Below the pieces are notes generated by a model. The model searched no databases, had not been told where the DNA came from, and saw only the letters and a list, made by a program, of their open reading frames with translations. Below, in pieces: positions 1-10,327 of a stretch of DNA of 64,000 nucleotides. Each line of letters begins with the position of its first letter. Position 1 is the first letter of the stretch. Source of the DNA: Martinezella rhizogenes (GTDB lineage Bacteria > Pseudomonadota > Alphaproteobacteria > Rhizobiales > Rhizobiaceae); the NCBI RefSeq assembly GCF_000799715.1, contig NZ_JUHG01000011.1, positions 930,001 to 994,000 on the forward strand, given 5' to 3'. The translations under genes were made by a program, and so were the position numbers.

Positions 1-959
1 CCACCATCATCCTTGTCTCGATGCGCGTCGCCCATCACGCCGAAATCCTTGCCACGAAAGTCGGCGATCCCTACGGTACGATGATCCTGACGCTATCGGC
101 CGTCGCGGTCGAAGTCATCATGCTGGCAATCCTGATGGGTGGCGAAAGCTCGCCAACGCTGGTGCGCGACACCATCTATTCCGCCGTCATGCTCGACATC
201 AACGGCATCATCGGTCTCGCCGCACTGATCGGCGGATTGAAGCATGGCGAGCAGGCCTATAATGACGATTCCAGCAGATCCTATGGCGTGATGATCCTGA
301 CGGCCATGGGCATCTCGATGATCGTGCCGGAATTCATCCCCGATGCGAAATGGCACTATTATTCCGCCTTCACCATCTTTGCGATGATCGCGCTCTACGC
401 GCTCTTCCTGCGGATGCAGGTCGGCAAACACAGCTATTTCTTCAGCTACAGCTATCCGCGCATCGAAAAACAACAAGGGGTCGAGGAAGACCATCACGGC
501 GCGGAATCGACGACCACCTCCGTCGTCACGATCCTGATCGGCGTCGTGCTGATCGGCGGACTTGCCGAGTTCATGTCCGCCTTCATGGATGTCGGCCTCA
601 AGAATAGCGGCGCGCCACCCGCCATTGCGGCGATCGTCGTCGCCACCATTTCCGCCGCCCCGGAAATCCTGACGGCGCTGCGTTCGGCACTGCGCAATCG
701 CATGCAGGCGACGATCAACATCGCCATGGGCGCCTCGCTCTCGACTGTCATCCTCACGGTGCCGGTCATGGAAGCGATCGCGCTCTATACCGGCCAGCCC
801 TTCATCATGGCCATGACGCCGGTGCAGACCGTGATGATCATGATCACCCTTATCGCCGCCGCCATCAACCTCAACGACGGCGAGACCAACGCCATCGAAG
901 GCATGACCCATTTCATCCTCTTCGCCACCTTCATCATGCTGACGATATTAGGACTTTGA
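1..959 (+). CDS. Calcium:proton antiporter, ChaA-like (5' end outside window)
   Basis: The frame is open from base 3, so the first methionine codon at 21 is internal and the true start lies upstream of the window; about 318 residues are visible. The protein is almost entirely hydrophobic helices with a short charged loop in the middle (visible residues about 150-170, rich in Glu and His), the usual layout of CaCA-family cation/proton exchangers with two halves. The second half carries the typical Ala-Ala-Pro-Glu-Ile-Leu-Thr stretch followed by Gly-Ala-Ser-Leu-Ser, which fits the alpha-repeat ion-binding region of this family. It probably exchanges cytoplasmic Ca2+ (or Na+/K+) for protons at the inner membrane. 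The family assignment is firm; the ion is inferred. Confidence 0.8.
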   Translation, partial: TIILVSMRVAHHAEILATKVGDPYGTMILTLSAVAVEVIMLAILMGGESSPTLVRDTIYSAVMLDINGIIGLAALIGGLKHGEQAYNDDSSRSYGVMILTAMGISMIVPEFIPDAKWHYYSAFTIFAMIALYALFLRMQVGKHSYFFSYSYPRIEKQQGVEEDHHGAESTTTSVVTILIGVVLIGGLAEFMSAFMDVGLKNSGAPPAIAAIVVATISAAPEILTALRSALRNRMQATINIAMGASLSTVILTVPVMEAIALYTGQPFIMAMTPVQTVMIMITLIAAAINLNDGETNAIEGMTHFILFATFIMLTILGL

Positions 960-1055
960 GTCTGATTTCAGCGGGTTAGGGCGAAGAGCGGAATCGGATT
1001 GAGAGAGACTTGAATCAAGGGATGAAGCAGCACCTCTTCTGAAGCCGGTAAACGC

Positions 1056-1080
1056 AAAAAGCCCGCCATCACTGGCGGGC
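1056..1080 (-). terminator. Rho-independent terminator of the aminotransferase gene
   Basis: A perfect 7-bp stem (gcccgcc/ggcgggc, 1061-1067 and 1074-1080) with a 6-base loop is followed on the minus strand by a T run (A run 1056-1060). It lies 28 bases past the stop of the minus-strand aminotransferase gene. Confidence 0.85.
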
Positions 1081-1107
1081 CTTCTGATTTGTCTTGGTTG
1101 AGGCTGC

Positions 1108-2946
<1,839 letters not shown>

Positions 2947-4092
2947 ATGCGTCTTCACAGAACAGGACTTTTCATTGCCCTTGCAGCATCTGCTCTGTCA
3001 GCGACAAGCGCTGCCCTCGCCGATCCGGCCAAGACTATCAACACGCAGAAAATTGCCGTCAAGGTCGAGACCATCGCGAGCGGGCTCGACCACCCATGGG
3101 CCGTGGAAGCCCTGCCGGACGGCGCCTATCTCGTGACGGAACGACCGGGGAGCATGCGCATCATCCGCAACGGCAAGGCGTCCGACCCCATCGCAGGGGT
3201 GCCCGAAGTCCATGCCCGTGGCCAGGGCGGGCTGCTCGACCTCGCCCTTGATCCGAAATTCGCCAGCAACCGCACCATTTTCTTCACTGCGTCCATTTCC
3301 GAGGATGGCGGTAGCGGCACGGCAGTCTTTCGTGCCGTCCTGTCGACGGACGAGCGACGGCTGACCGACGTGAAGCGCATCTTCCTGATGAACAAGCTGT
3401 CGCGCGGCAATATCCAATATGGCTCGCGCATCGCCATCGCCAGCGATGGCAGCCTGTTCGTCAGCCTCGGCGACCGTGGCGAGCAGGATCGTGCCCAGGA
3501 TTTTCATGATGATGCCGGCTCGATCATCCACATCAGGGCCGACGGCAGCATTCCCACCGACAATCCGTTCAAGGATAGCGCCAGAGCCCTGCCGGAAATC
3601 TGGTCGAAAGGCCATCGCAATCCCCAGGGTCTCACCTTCGATGCCGCGGACGGCAAGCTCTATACGGCCGAACACGGCGCCAGAGGCGGCGACGAGATCA
3701 ACACGCCGGAAGCGGGCGAGAATTATGGCTGGCCGGTCATTTCCTATGGACGCAATTACTCCGGCACCAAGATCGGGGTCGGCACGGCGAAAGAGGGAAT
3801 GGAACAGCCGATCTTCTATTGGGATCCCTCGATCGCGCCCGGCGCCATCGCCGTCTATCGCGGCAAGATGTTTCCCGAATGGAATGGCGACTTCCTCGTC
3901 ACGGCGCTGAAATTCGAGCTGCTTTCGCGTCTCGATCGCGACAGCAGTGGCAAGGTGCTCGAGCGAGAACGCATGCTCAAAGGTGATTTCGGGCGACTGC
4001 GCGACGTCGTCGTCGCGCCGGATGGGGCGCTGCTGATCACCACGGATGAGGATGACGGCGCGTTGCTGCGTGTTTCAAGAGCAGCGAACTAG
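2947..4092 (+). CDS. Periplasmic PQQ-dependent sugar dehydrogenase (Asd/YliI-like)
   Basis: I start this 381-residue protein at 2947, because a GGAGG lies 10 bases upstream and the product then begins with a clean signal peptide cut after an Ala-Leu-Ala. The longer frame from 2884 adds a cysteine-rich, unlikely leader. The mature part shows the soluble glucose/sorbosone dehydrogenase beta-propeller pattern: LDHPWAVEALPDG near the start, the GQGGLLDLALDP segment, then SKGHRNPQGLTFD, EHGARGGDEIN and GENYGWPVISYG, which carry the cofactor and calcium ligands in this family. It should oxidise aldose sugars in the periplasm using PQQ. The real substrate cannot be read from the sequence, and no PQQ synthesis genes are in the window. 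Confidence 0.88.
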   Translation: MRLHRTGLFIALAASALSATSAALADPAKTINTQKIAVKVETIASGLDHPWAVEALPDGAYLVTERPGSMRIIRNGKASDPIAGVPEVHARGQGGLLDLALDPKFASNRTIFFTASISEDGGSGTAVFRAVLSTDERRLTDVKRIFLMNKLSRGNIQYGSRIAIASDGSLFVSLGDRGEQDRAQDFHDDAGSIIHIRADGSIPTDNPFKDSARALPEIWSKGHRNPQGLTFDAADGKLYTAEHGARGGDEINTPEAGENYGWPVISYGRNYSGTKIGVGTAKEGMEQPIFYWDPSIAPGAIAVYRGKMFPEWNGDFLVTALKFELLSRLDRDSSGKVLERERMLKGDFGRLRDVVVAPDGALLITTDEDDGALLRVSRAAN

Positions 4093-4198
4093 CAATGGAA
4101 TTTGCCGTTAGCGGCCAACCTTTCACCCTTGCTCCGGAGAAAAGCAGCTGCTAACGCACCGTCTCCCATTTTTTTCTTGCTTCCCCCACAGGTTGTCG

Positions 4199-5089
4199 AT
4201 GACTCGCGTACAGGCGAATTTGGTATTGTTGCTGGCTGCCGCGATCTGGGGCGGCGGCTTCGTCGCACAGTCGACGGCGATGAAGGCCATTGGGCCATTT
4301 TGGTTCATAGGCCTACGCTTTGCCGTCGCCACCATTGTCGTCCTGCCCTTCGTCTGGATGGAAAACCGCAAGGCGAAAAAACCGCTCACGCGCCGCAACT
4401 GGCTCTCCTTTCTCTGCATCGGTATCGCACTCTTCGGCGGCGCGGCAACACAGCAGCTCGGGCTCTTGACGACCACCGTCACCAATTCCAGCTTTATCAC
4501 CGGCCTTTACGTCGTCTTCGTGCCGCTGATCGCCGTTGTCTTCCTGCGCCGGCAGCCGCACTGGATCATCTGGCCAGCTGCGCTAACGGCACTTGGCGGT
4601 ATCTATCTGCTGTCCGGCGGCTCCCTTTCCCAGCTCACTCCCGGCGATTTCCTAACGGTCGTCTGCGCTGTCTTCTGGGCGGTACAGATCACCCTCGCCG
4701 GCTCGTCGGTCCGCGAAACCGGCCGGCCGCTCGGCATTTCCGCCGCGCAATTCGCCGTCACCACTATCCTCGCTCTCATGGTTGCTGTCGTGAACGAACC
4801 GATCAGCATCGCCGACATTCAGGCAGCGCTCGGCGAAATCCTCTATGTCGGGATATTCTCGTCCGGGCTTGCATTCGCTCTGCAGGTCATCGGCCAGCGC
4901 TATACAAGCGCCCCGCAGGCGGCGATCATCCTCTCTTCCGAGGCATTGTTCGGCGCTTCGCTCGGCGCGTTGCTGCTCGGCGAAACCATCGGACCGCTTG
5001 GCTATGCCGGCTGCGCCCTGATGTTCAGCGCCATGCTCGCGGTGGAATTGGTGCCCGAACTCACCCGGCGGCGCAGCGTCCCCGCATGA
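4199..5089 (+). CDS. DMT-superfamily (EamA) transporter
   Basis: The protein has 296 residues from the ATG at 4199; an in-frame TTG at 4193 would add two residues. It is made of about ten hydrophobic helices in two EamA repeats, beginning with the typical NLVLLLAAAIWGGGFVAQ helix and ending with short basic residues. Such proteins export metabolites or amino acids across the inner membrane, but the substrate cannot be predicted. The gene follows the dehydrogenase by about 100 bases, with a T7 run at about 4168-4175 in the gap, so co-transcription is uncertain. The ribosome binding site is weak (AGG at 4190). Confidence 0.85.
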   Translation: MTRVQANLVLLLAAAIWGGGFVAQSTAMKAIGPFWFIGLRFAVATIVVLPFVWMENRKAKKPLTRRNWLSFLCIGIALFGGAATQQLGLLTTTVTNSSFITGLYVVFVPLIAVVFLRRQPHWIIWPAALTALGGIYLLSGGSLSQLTPGDFLTVVCAVFWAVQITLAGSSVRETGRPLGISAAQFAVTTILALMVAVVNEPISIADIQAALGEILYVGIFSSGLAFALQVIGQRYTSAPQAAIILSSEALFGASLGALLLGETIGPLGYAGCALMFSAMLAVELVPELTRRRSVPA

Positions 5090-5583
5090 AAAGCCACGGG
5101 AAATGCCCGTTATGGCTGTGCCGAACCGCTTCCGTTAGATTTTTTAAATGACCGGAAAGACTTATCTCGGGGCCGTCATTTGGGAAAATTTCGCCAAACT
5201 TATATCGCAAACGATACAAAAACCTTGGAAATCTATTTCCCGTGAGGGAAAATTTGCGAATCGCCTTAGCGCACGCCAATTACGGCAATGCGCCCCTTTT
5301 ACGACATTAAAAACTTTTACTTGCCAATTCCCGATAAACACAGCACTCTCAACGGTGTTCGGGCATTTTTAAAGCATGGGAAGTCCTTAAGAAAGTGCGC
5401 GCCGGGAACGCTAATATTCCGGTCAGCCTGGTCGAGAAATGATACGCGGATATCGTTTCATGGCCACGCCGAGGTATAGGGGACCTTTTCCTTCAAATTG
5501 CGAGAACTGCCTGCGAGCGCCCGCAAGGGCATACAGCAATGCTGCCCATGTGGATGGTGGGCAGAGAGAAAAGGACCTGACGC
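5090..5583. other. AT-rich leader region upstream of cspA
   Basis: These 494 bases contain no credible gene. The middle (about 5150-5400) is clearly AT-rich compared with the flanks and holds a small hairpin (TTTCCC-GTGA-GGGAAA at about 5238-5253). A long leader before a cold-shock gene is common and may fold as an RNA thermosensor, but nothing here is specific enough to name one. Confidence 0.5.
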
Positions 5584-5799
5584 ATGGCCGAGACTGGCAC
5601 TGTAAAGTTTTTTAATACCGATAAGGGCTTCGGTTTCATCAAACCGGACAAAGGTGGCGCTGACATCTTCGTGCATATTTCCGCAGTACAGGCTTCTGGT
5701 CTGTCGGGACTGTCGGAAAACCAGAAGGTAAGCTTCGACACGGAACCGGATCGCCGCGGCAAGGGACCGAAGGCTGTCAATCTCCAGATTGACGGTTAA
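5584..5799 (+). CDS. cspA: Cold shock protein (CspA family)
   Basis: This is a 71-residue single cold-shock domain. Both RNA-binding motifs are present: RNP1 as KGFGFIKP (residues about 14-21) and RNP2 as DIFVHISAV (about 28-36). The length is normal for the family. It binds single-stranded RNA or DNA and acts as an RNA chaperone in the cytoplasm. The start is supported by AAAGGA about 8 bases upstream. It has its own terminator and a long AT-rich leader, so it is most likely monocistronic and controlled at the RNA level. Confidence 0.95.
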   Translation: MAETGTVKFFNTDKGFGFIKPDKGGADIFVHISAVQASGLSGLSENQKVSFDTEPDRRGKGPKAVNLQIDG

Positions 5800-5829
5800 A
5801 ACGCCCTACGGCTACCATTCGAGTTGAAG

Positions 5830-5851
5830 CCCGGCAGAGATGCCGGGTTTT
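5830..5851 (+). terminator. Rho-independent terminator after cspA
   Basis: A perfect 7-bp stem (cccggca/tgccggg) with a 4-base loop, at 5830-5847, is followed by TTTT. It lies about 30 bases after the cspA stop. Confidence 0.85.
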
Positions 5852-5947
5852 GTCATTCAGTCTGTATTCAGCTTGCCGTGCCTAGTTTATCCCCCAATAC
5901 AAGATTGGGAACAACGGTTCTCCCGTTCCCGCTCAGAGGATAGACGA

Positions 5948-6373
5948 ATGAACATGCTCGGCAAAACCCTCCTTATGTCCGCCATGGCTGCAACGCTGAC
6001 GCTGACCTCCATGTCAGCGGCTTCGGCCGACGATCGCTGGCATCACCGCGACGGCTGGGTGCTGGGCGGTGCCGCAGGTCTCGCCACCGGCCTGATCGTC
6101 GGCTCCGCTATCGCCAGCCAGCCACGTTATGCTGAACCCGCGCCGGTTTACGTCGATCCCGACTACGACGCACCGCCCCCACCCTATTACTATCGCGCAC
6201 CGCCGCGCCGCGTCTATGTCGAGCGCGATGTCAGCTATTACGCTCCGCCGACCGCCGGCCTGCGTCCCTGGTCGTCGCAATGGATGCGCTATTGCTATGA
6301 TCGCTACAGAAGCTTCGACGGCCGCAGCGGCACCTATGTCGGCTATGACGGCATGCGTCACTTCTGCAACTGA
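5948..6373 (+). CDS. BA14K family protein
   Basis: I choose the ATG at 5948, giving 141 residues with an AGAGGA site 9-10 bases upstream and a clear signal peptide (residues about 1-27, ending SAASA). A glycine/alanine helix follows (about 38-57), then a proline- and tyrosine-rich stretch. The C-terminal part W-x-x-YC-x-x-RYRSFD-x-x-x-GTYVGYDG-x-x-HFC is the BA14K signature, first described in Brucella as an immunoreactive, lectin-like surface protein. The two C-terminal cysteines could form a disulfide. It is probably exported and membrane-attached; its role in rhizobia is unknown. Confidence 0.85.
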   Translation: MNMLGKTLLMSAMAATLTLTSMSAASADDRWHHRDGWVLGGAAGLATGLIVGSAIASQPRYAEPAPVYVDPDYDAPPPPYYYRAPPRRVYVERDVSYYAPPTAGLRPWSSQWMRYCYDRYRSFDGRSGTYVGYDGMRHFCN

Positions 6374-6401
6374 TCGACGTATCAGCCAATGTCACAACAC
6401 G

Positions 6402-6429
6402 AAGCGCCGCCTCCCGCGGCGCTTTTTTG
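6402..6429 (+). terminator. Rho-independent terminator after the BA14K gene
   Basis: The stem agcgccgc/gcggcgct, with a 5-base loop, is followed by a T6 run. It lies 30 bases past the stop and just before the end of the convergent hydrolase gene. Confidence 0.8.
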
Positions 6430-6432
6430 CTT

Positions 6433-7077
6433 CTAAAGCCCGCGCAGAAAGGGGTTCGTCCGCCGTTCCTCGCCGATCTGGCCGCCGGGACCATGGCCGC
6501 AGATGAAGCCGACATCGTCGCCCAGCGGAAATACCTTGTCGCGGATCGAATCCAGCAATTGCTGGTGATTGCCGCCCGGCAGGTCGGTACGGCCGATCGA
6601 GCCATTGAACAGCACGTCGCCGAGATGCGCGAATTTCTGCTTCCTGTTGACATAGATGACATGACCCGGCGCATGGCCTGGGCAATGAAAAACCTCGAAT
6701 TCATGCTCGCCGAAGGAGACCTTGTCGCCATCCCCAAGGAAACGATCCGGCACGACGTTGCGCACGCCTTCGATGTTGAACATCTTGCCCTTGGCCTCGA
6801 TATCCTGCAGCAGCGTCAGATCATCCTCATGCGGGCCGATCACCTCCAGGCCAAGCGCTTCGCGAAGTTCGTCCGCGCCGCCGGCATGGTCGATGTGGCC
6901 ATGCGTCAGCCAGATCGCCTTCAGCGTGATGTTATTCTCACGCACCGTCTGCAGGATAAGATCGACATCGCCACCGGGATCGACCACGACCCCTTCGTTC
7001 GTCTCCGGATCGAACAGGATCGTGCAATTCTGTTCGAAAGGTGTCACCGGAATGATGCCGGCCTGGAGCATGCCCAT
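6433..7077 (-). CDS. MBL-fold metallo-hydrolase, glyoxalase II-like
   Basis: This 214-residue protein has the metallo-beta-lactamase core. The zinc motif THGHIDHAGG is at residues 58-67, a further metal histidine is in FHCPGHAPGHV, the bridging aspartate is in HLGDVLF, and the last histidine is in CGHGPGG. The size and the GRTDLPGGNHQQL segment fit the short hydroxyacylglutathione hydrolase-like (YcbL type) subgroup, which lacks the C-terminal glutathione-binding domain of true GloB. It may hydrolyse small thioesters. The start is supported by GAGG 6 bases upstream. It converges on the BA14K gene and appears to stand alone. Confidence 0.88.
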   Translation of the reverse strand: MGMLQAGIIPVTPFEQNCTILFDPETNEGVVVDPGGDVDLILQTVRENNITLKAIWLTHGHIDHAGGADELREALGLEVIGPHEDDLTLLQDIEAKGKMFNIEGVRNVVPDRFLGDGDKVSFGEHEFEVFHCPGHAPGHVIYVNRKQKFAHLGDVLFNGSIGRTDLPGGNHQQLLDSIRDKVFPLGDDVGFICGHGPGGQIGEERRTNPFLRGL

Positions 7078-7359
7078 AAAGCGCCTCGTCTGTTTGATGT
7101 CGTCCTGCCGGTATAATCACAAACACTGGGCAAAACAGCCCCTCGCCCTGAAAATGCCCGGGCGACAAGGACGGCACGCCAGGTTCCGACGACAGCCCTC
7201 GAAAATTCGATACGCCGCAAACTCTCCAAAAGCGAAAACAGTTCCAGATGCTTAAGAGAAATATCTCCCATAGAACATCAATCGATATGTCCATCCGGGG
7301 GAACACTGAAGCATTCGAGGCGTTTGCTCTGAGGCTCCCAAAGCAAAAGGAGAAAGCCA

Positions 7360-7998
7360 ATGTCCTTGAAGAGAAGCCTGCTGCTGGCCAGCCTCGCTCT
7401 TCTCGGTAGCGCCGGACTGGCGCAAGCCGAAATGTCCGCGACCACAGCCACCGACATGGAGGTTCGCTCCGGCCCTGGACCACAATATCCGACAGTCGGC
7501 ATGGCGACCCGTGGCTCCGAGGCCATGCTTGACGGCTGCATAGAAGGCAGCCGCTGGTGCCGTGTCGACGTCAATGGCATGCGCGGCTGGGTCTATGCCG
7601 AATATCTGAACGTCGAGCAGAACGGCAATACGCTCGTCGTCGAAGAACATCGCGACGACCTTGGTGTCCCGACAATCACCTATCAGCAGACGGACCCGAC
7701 AAGCACCGGAAGCATCCAGACAGTGCAGCCGAGCCCGAATGACGAGTTGCTCGGCCCCGTCGACCAGGGTGGCGGCAATGTCGTTGCGATCACGCCGCCG
7801 AGCGAGGTCGAAACCTACATCACGGACAATCCGGTCGACGCGGTTCAGTTGCGCGGCGACCTTGTCGTCGGCGCCACCCTGCCGGAAAGCGTGACCGTTC
7901 ACCGCATACCGGACTATCAATACAGCTATGTCGAGGTGAATCGCCGGCCAGTGCTGGTCGATCCGGACACGCGCCGCATCGTCTATGTCTACCGCTGA
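7360..7998 (+). CDS. Secreted SH3-domain protein with DUF1236-like C-terminus
   Basis: This 212-residue protein starts behind a strong AAAGGAGAAAG site. It has a signal peptide (residues 1-23, cut after AQA), then a bacterial SH3 domain (about 27-85: MEVRSGPGPQYPTVG, CIEGSRWCRVDVNGMRGWVYAEYL), a polar Thr/Gln/Ser-rich linker, and a C-terminal part resembling DUF1236 (PESVTVHRIPDYQYSYVEVNRRPVLVDP and RRIVYVYR). Periplasmic SH3b domains bind peptidoglycan or peptides, so a cell-envelope role is likely. A cysteine pair inside the SH3 part may form a disulfide. It stands alone between longer intergenic gaps. Confidence 0.8.
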   Translation: MSLKRSLLLASLALLGSAGLAQAEMSATTATDMEVRSGPGPQYPTVGMATRGSEAMLDGCIEGSRWCRVDVNGMRGWVYAEYLNVEQNGNTLVVEEHRDDLGVPTITYQQTDPTSTGSIQTVQPSPNDELLGPVDQGGGNVVAITPPSEVETYITDNPVDAVQLRGDLVVGATLPESVTVHRIPDYQYSYVEVNRRPVLVDPDTRRIVYVYR

Positions 7999-8244
7999 TT
8001 CGCGTTGCGGCGGCGGCAATGCGTCGAAATCACGGGCGGTCACATGGCCGCCTCACCCGCAAAACGGCTTTTCCCCCGATTTATTGCAAATTTCTCCCGT
8101 TTGAGTTGCCTTTCTATTTCCACCAGCCAATGCATGATGTAATTCTTATATAAATTAGGATTATCGCCGCTCCCAAGGCTCAATCCGGGACGTGGCGCGA
8201 CGGCATCCGGAAATGGCTTCCGGTACAATGGGAGAAGGCTGATC

Positions 8245-8505
8245 ATGGAAAGTTTAGGGCCTATCATCACGCAACTGGTTGCCGGCGCTATCGGCGGCAA
8301 CGGCGCCAGCGCCGTTTTGAAGCAGGAAGGGATCAATCTCGTTGCCAGAACGATTGCCGGCGCTGTCGGCGGTCTCGGCGGGGGCCTCATTCTCAACCTG
8401 ATCGGCAGCGAAGCCCTGACCGGCTATATCGCACAGGGCCTCTCCTCACTGGTTGCTGGCGGCATACTCTCGGCAATCGTCGGCGCAGTGCTCGGCCGCA
8501 AGTAA
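8245..8505 (+). CDS. Small glycine-rich membrane protein, unknown function
   Basis: This 86-residue protein is strikingly rich in Gly, Ala, Ile and Leu. It shows two long glycine-zipper-like hydrophobic stretches (about 33-53 and 60-82) with regularly spaced glycines and ends in a short basic tail (GRK). A weak GGAGAAGG site precedes the ATG. Codon use looks like the neighbours, which supports it being real. Proteins of this type are annotated as conserved hypothetical in rhizobia. I do not recognise a function. Confidence 0.65.
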   Translation: MESLGPIITQLVAGAIGGNGASAVLKQEGINLVARTIAGAVGGLGGGLILNLIGSEALTGYIAQGLSSLVAGGILSAIVGAVLGRK

Positions 8506-8525
8506 GACGAGAATATCAGATCAAG

Positions 8526-8559
8526 GAAAGCCGGGCGGGAGAAACCGCATCCGGCTTCC
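8526..8559 (+). terminator. Strong hairpin after the small membrane protein gene
   Basis: GGAAaGCCGG pairs with CCGGCTTCC, with a further inner GCGG/CCGC pairing, about 20 bases past the stop. There is no T run behind it, so it could be an mRNA 3' stabiliser rather than an intrinsic terminator. Confidence 0.45.
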
Positions 8560-8956
8560 CTTGGCCGCTCCACAATCTTGCCCGACAGCGGCGGCAGTCG
8601 GGCAGTCTGTTTCTATATAGTCGCTCATCAGGCTCTCGCTGATCGCTGCCGGCGTGAAGCAATAAAGCCCAATTCCGATACCGGCGACGGTGTATGAATG
8701 TCGCCACCCCTTGGCAAAGACAATCTTGGCACCCGTAACCTCCGCTATCTCGCTGCCATAGTCGGGCGTTGTCGTTGAACTGGACTCCCCCAATCCGGTT
8801 GCATCTGGGCCTTCACTGTTGGTTGCTATTCCGACATCGCTTCCCCACAAAGTACGTGGGAAGATATGAGGCCTGTTGGAGTTTTGCCAAGCCGGGTCTA
8901 GTTTCCATTCATGGCTATCCGTTCGGGCTGCAAAAGGTTGGAGAAACTTGCAGTGA

Positions 8957-8993
8957 CCCAAAAATACGTCAATAAAGCTGACATATTTTTGGG
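8957..8993. promoter_or_regulatory. 15-bp inverted repeat upstream of marR, candidate operator
   Basis: CCCAAAAATACGTCA at 8957-8971 and TGACATATTTTTGGG at 8979-8993 are reverse complements except for one position, with a 7-base spacer. It ends 42 bases before the marR start, where an autoregulatory MarR operator or the promoter would be expected. There is no T run, so a terminator is less likely. Confidence 0.5.
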
Positions 8994-9035
8994 TAAGTTT
9001 CCCAGTTGCCCTAAAACAGGAAAGGAAATGCCAAG

Positions 9036-9512
9036 GTGACACGGCAGGTGAACCCAAAAGCGGCGAAGCCGGAACTACTGGCGGCGCCAATGCAAAATGT
9101 CGGGATCATTGATTTCGAGATCATCGAGCTGCTTTTCTTCGCCTATCGCGACTTCGTATCCGATCCGGATCAGATCCTTGATAAGAGCGGGTTCGGGCGC
9201 GCGCATCACCGCGTCGTTCATTTCGTTAACCGCGAACCCGGCATGACGGTTGCGGACCTTTTGGAAACATTGAAGATCACCAAACAGAGTTTGGCGCGGG
9301 TTCTCAAACAATTGATCGATTCGGGTTATATTCATCAGGTAGCCGGGCCTGAGGACCGTCGGCAGCGTAAGCTGTATCCAACGCAGGCCGGCCGAGATTT
9401 GGCGTTGGCGCTGGCGGAGCCGCAATCACGCCGTATTGAACGGGCATTCGAAGGCGCGTCCGACGCGACGCGCGAAAGCGTCAAACGGTTCCTGAGGGGA
9501 ATGCAGGACTAG
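9036..9512 (+). CDS. MarR-family transcriptional regulator (PetP-like)
   Basis: This 158-residue regulator starts at a GTG with AGGAAAGGA 8-9 bases upstream. The winged helix-turn-helix spans about residues 55-120: GMTVADLLETLKITKQSLARVLKQLIDSGYI is the HTH, and GPEDRRQRKLYPTQAG is the wing with its conserved Asp-Arg-Arg. Helices at both ends should form the dimer interface. It sits directly upstream of an OmpR-type regulator and its kinase. A MarR gene next to a response regulator is the arrangement of petP-petR in Rhodobacter capsulatus, where they affect cytochrome bc1 expression; that link is inferred here. Confidence 0.85.
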   Translation: MTRQVNPKAAKPELLAAPMQNVGIIDFEIIELLFFAYRDFVSDPDQILDKSGFGRAHHRVVHFVNREPGMTVADLLETLKITKQSLARVLKQLIDSGYIHQVAGPEDRRQRKLYPTQAGRDLALALAEPQSRRIERAFEGASDATRESVKRFLRGMQD

Positions 9513-9565
9513 GACATGATCTCGAACCGGAGAACCGCGAAGCAGGTTTGGGATAAGATCATCTC
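9513..9565. repeat. RIME-like imperfect palindrome between marR and the response regulator
   Basis: The arms around CATGATCTCGAACC (left) and GGATAAGATCATCTC (right) are imperfect inverted copies with the CATGATC/GATCATC ends typical of rhizobial intergenic mosaic elements. It starts right at the marR stop. Confidence 0.4.
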
Positions 9566-9600
9566 AATCAAATAGATAAAACAAGATCGAGACGGATTGA

Positions 9601-10302
9601 ATGACGACAAAGACAGCAATTTCCGATGATGCGGCGCATCTCCTGGTCGTGGATGACGACACGCGTATCCGCGCCCTTCTCAATCGCTATCTCATGGAAA
9701 AGGGATTCCGGGTGACGGTCGCCGCCGAAGGTGCCGAAGCCCGCCGCAAGCTTGAGGGGCTGGATTTCGACCTGATCATCATGGACGTGATGATGCCCGG
9801 CGAGTCTGGCATCACGCTGACGTCGAGCCTTCGCGCCATCAAGAACATCCCGATCATCATGCTGACCGCCCTCGCCGAAGCCGATGCGCGCATCGCCGGA
9901 TTGGAAGCCGGCGCCGACGATTATCTGCCGAAGCCTTTCGATCCGCGCGAACTCGTGCTGCGCATCAACAATATCCTCCGTCGCAATACCCCGGCCGACT
10001 CGCCGAAGATCGAACAGGTGATGTTCGGCCCCTATACTTTCTCGCTGACCCGCAAGGAGCTGAAGCGGGCCTCGGAGCTCATCCGCCTGACCGACAGGGA
10101 GCAGGAAATCATGCTGCTCTTCGCCAAGCGCGCCGGCGACACCATTCCGCGCCACGAGTTGATCGGCAGCGACGCCGAAGTCGGCGAGCGCACCATCGAC
10201 GTGCAGATCAACCGCCTGCGCCGCAAGATCGAGGACGATCCGGCCAATCCCATCTGGCTGCAGACGGTCCGTGGCATCGGCTACCGCCTGAGCATAGATT
10301 GA
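9601..10302 (+). CDS. OmpR-family response regulator (PetR-like)
   Basis: This 233-residue protein has an N-terminal receiver domain: acidic pocket VVDDD at residues 17-20, phosphoacceptor Asp62 in IIMDVMMPG, Thr89, and Lys111 in LPKPFDP. Its C-terminal winged-helix domain (about 135-230) has the recognition helix region ERTIDVQINRLRRKIEDDP and ends in the usual VRGIGYRL. It should bind DNA as a dimer when phosphorylated by the kinase 25 bases downstream. Similarity of arrangement to Rhodobacter PetR suggests control of respiratory genes, but OmpR-like regulators are common and targets cannot be read from sequence. Confidence 0.92.
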   Translation: MTTKTAISDDAAHLLVVDDDTRIRALLNRYLMEKGFRVTVAAEGAEARRKLEGLDFDLIIMDVMMPGESGITLTSSLRAIKNIPIIMLTALAEADARIAGLEAGADDYLPKPFDPRELVLRINNILRRNTPADSPKIEQVMFGPYTFSLTRKELKRASELIRLTDREQEIMLLFAKRAGDTIPRHELIGSDAEVGERTIDVQINRLRRKIEDDPANPIWLQTVRGIGYRLSID

Positions 10303-10327
10303 TATCAAGTCTCAGAGGCCAGCGGCG

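Larger units (their letters stand above)
8506..9035. other. Intergenic region before the MarR gene
   Basis: This gap of about 530 bases holds the hairpin above, a near-perfect 15-bp inverted repeat (8957-8993) and a minus-strand open frame (8521-9090) without a ribosome binding site. That frame resembles no family I know and overlaps the marR start, so I do not call it. A decayed gene remnant here cannot be excluded. Confidence 0.4.

Noticed and set aside
5148-5479. Two short plus-strand open frames in the cspA leader
   Set aside because: Neither has a ribosome binding site or a plausible product; they overlap each other in an AT-rich untranslated-like region.
8521-9090. Minus-strand open frame of 189 codons before marR
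   Set aside because: It has no ribosome binding site, no recognisable domain, overlaps the marR start and the 15-bp inverted repeat, and its composition does not look coding. A gene remnant is possible but unsupported.
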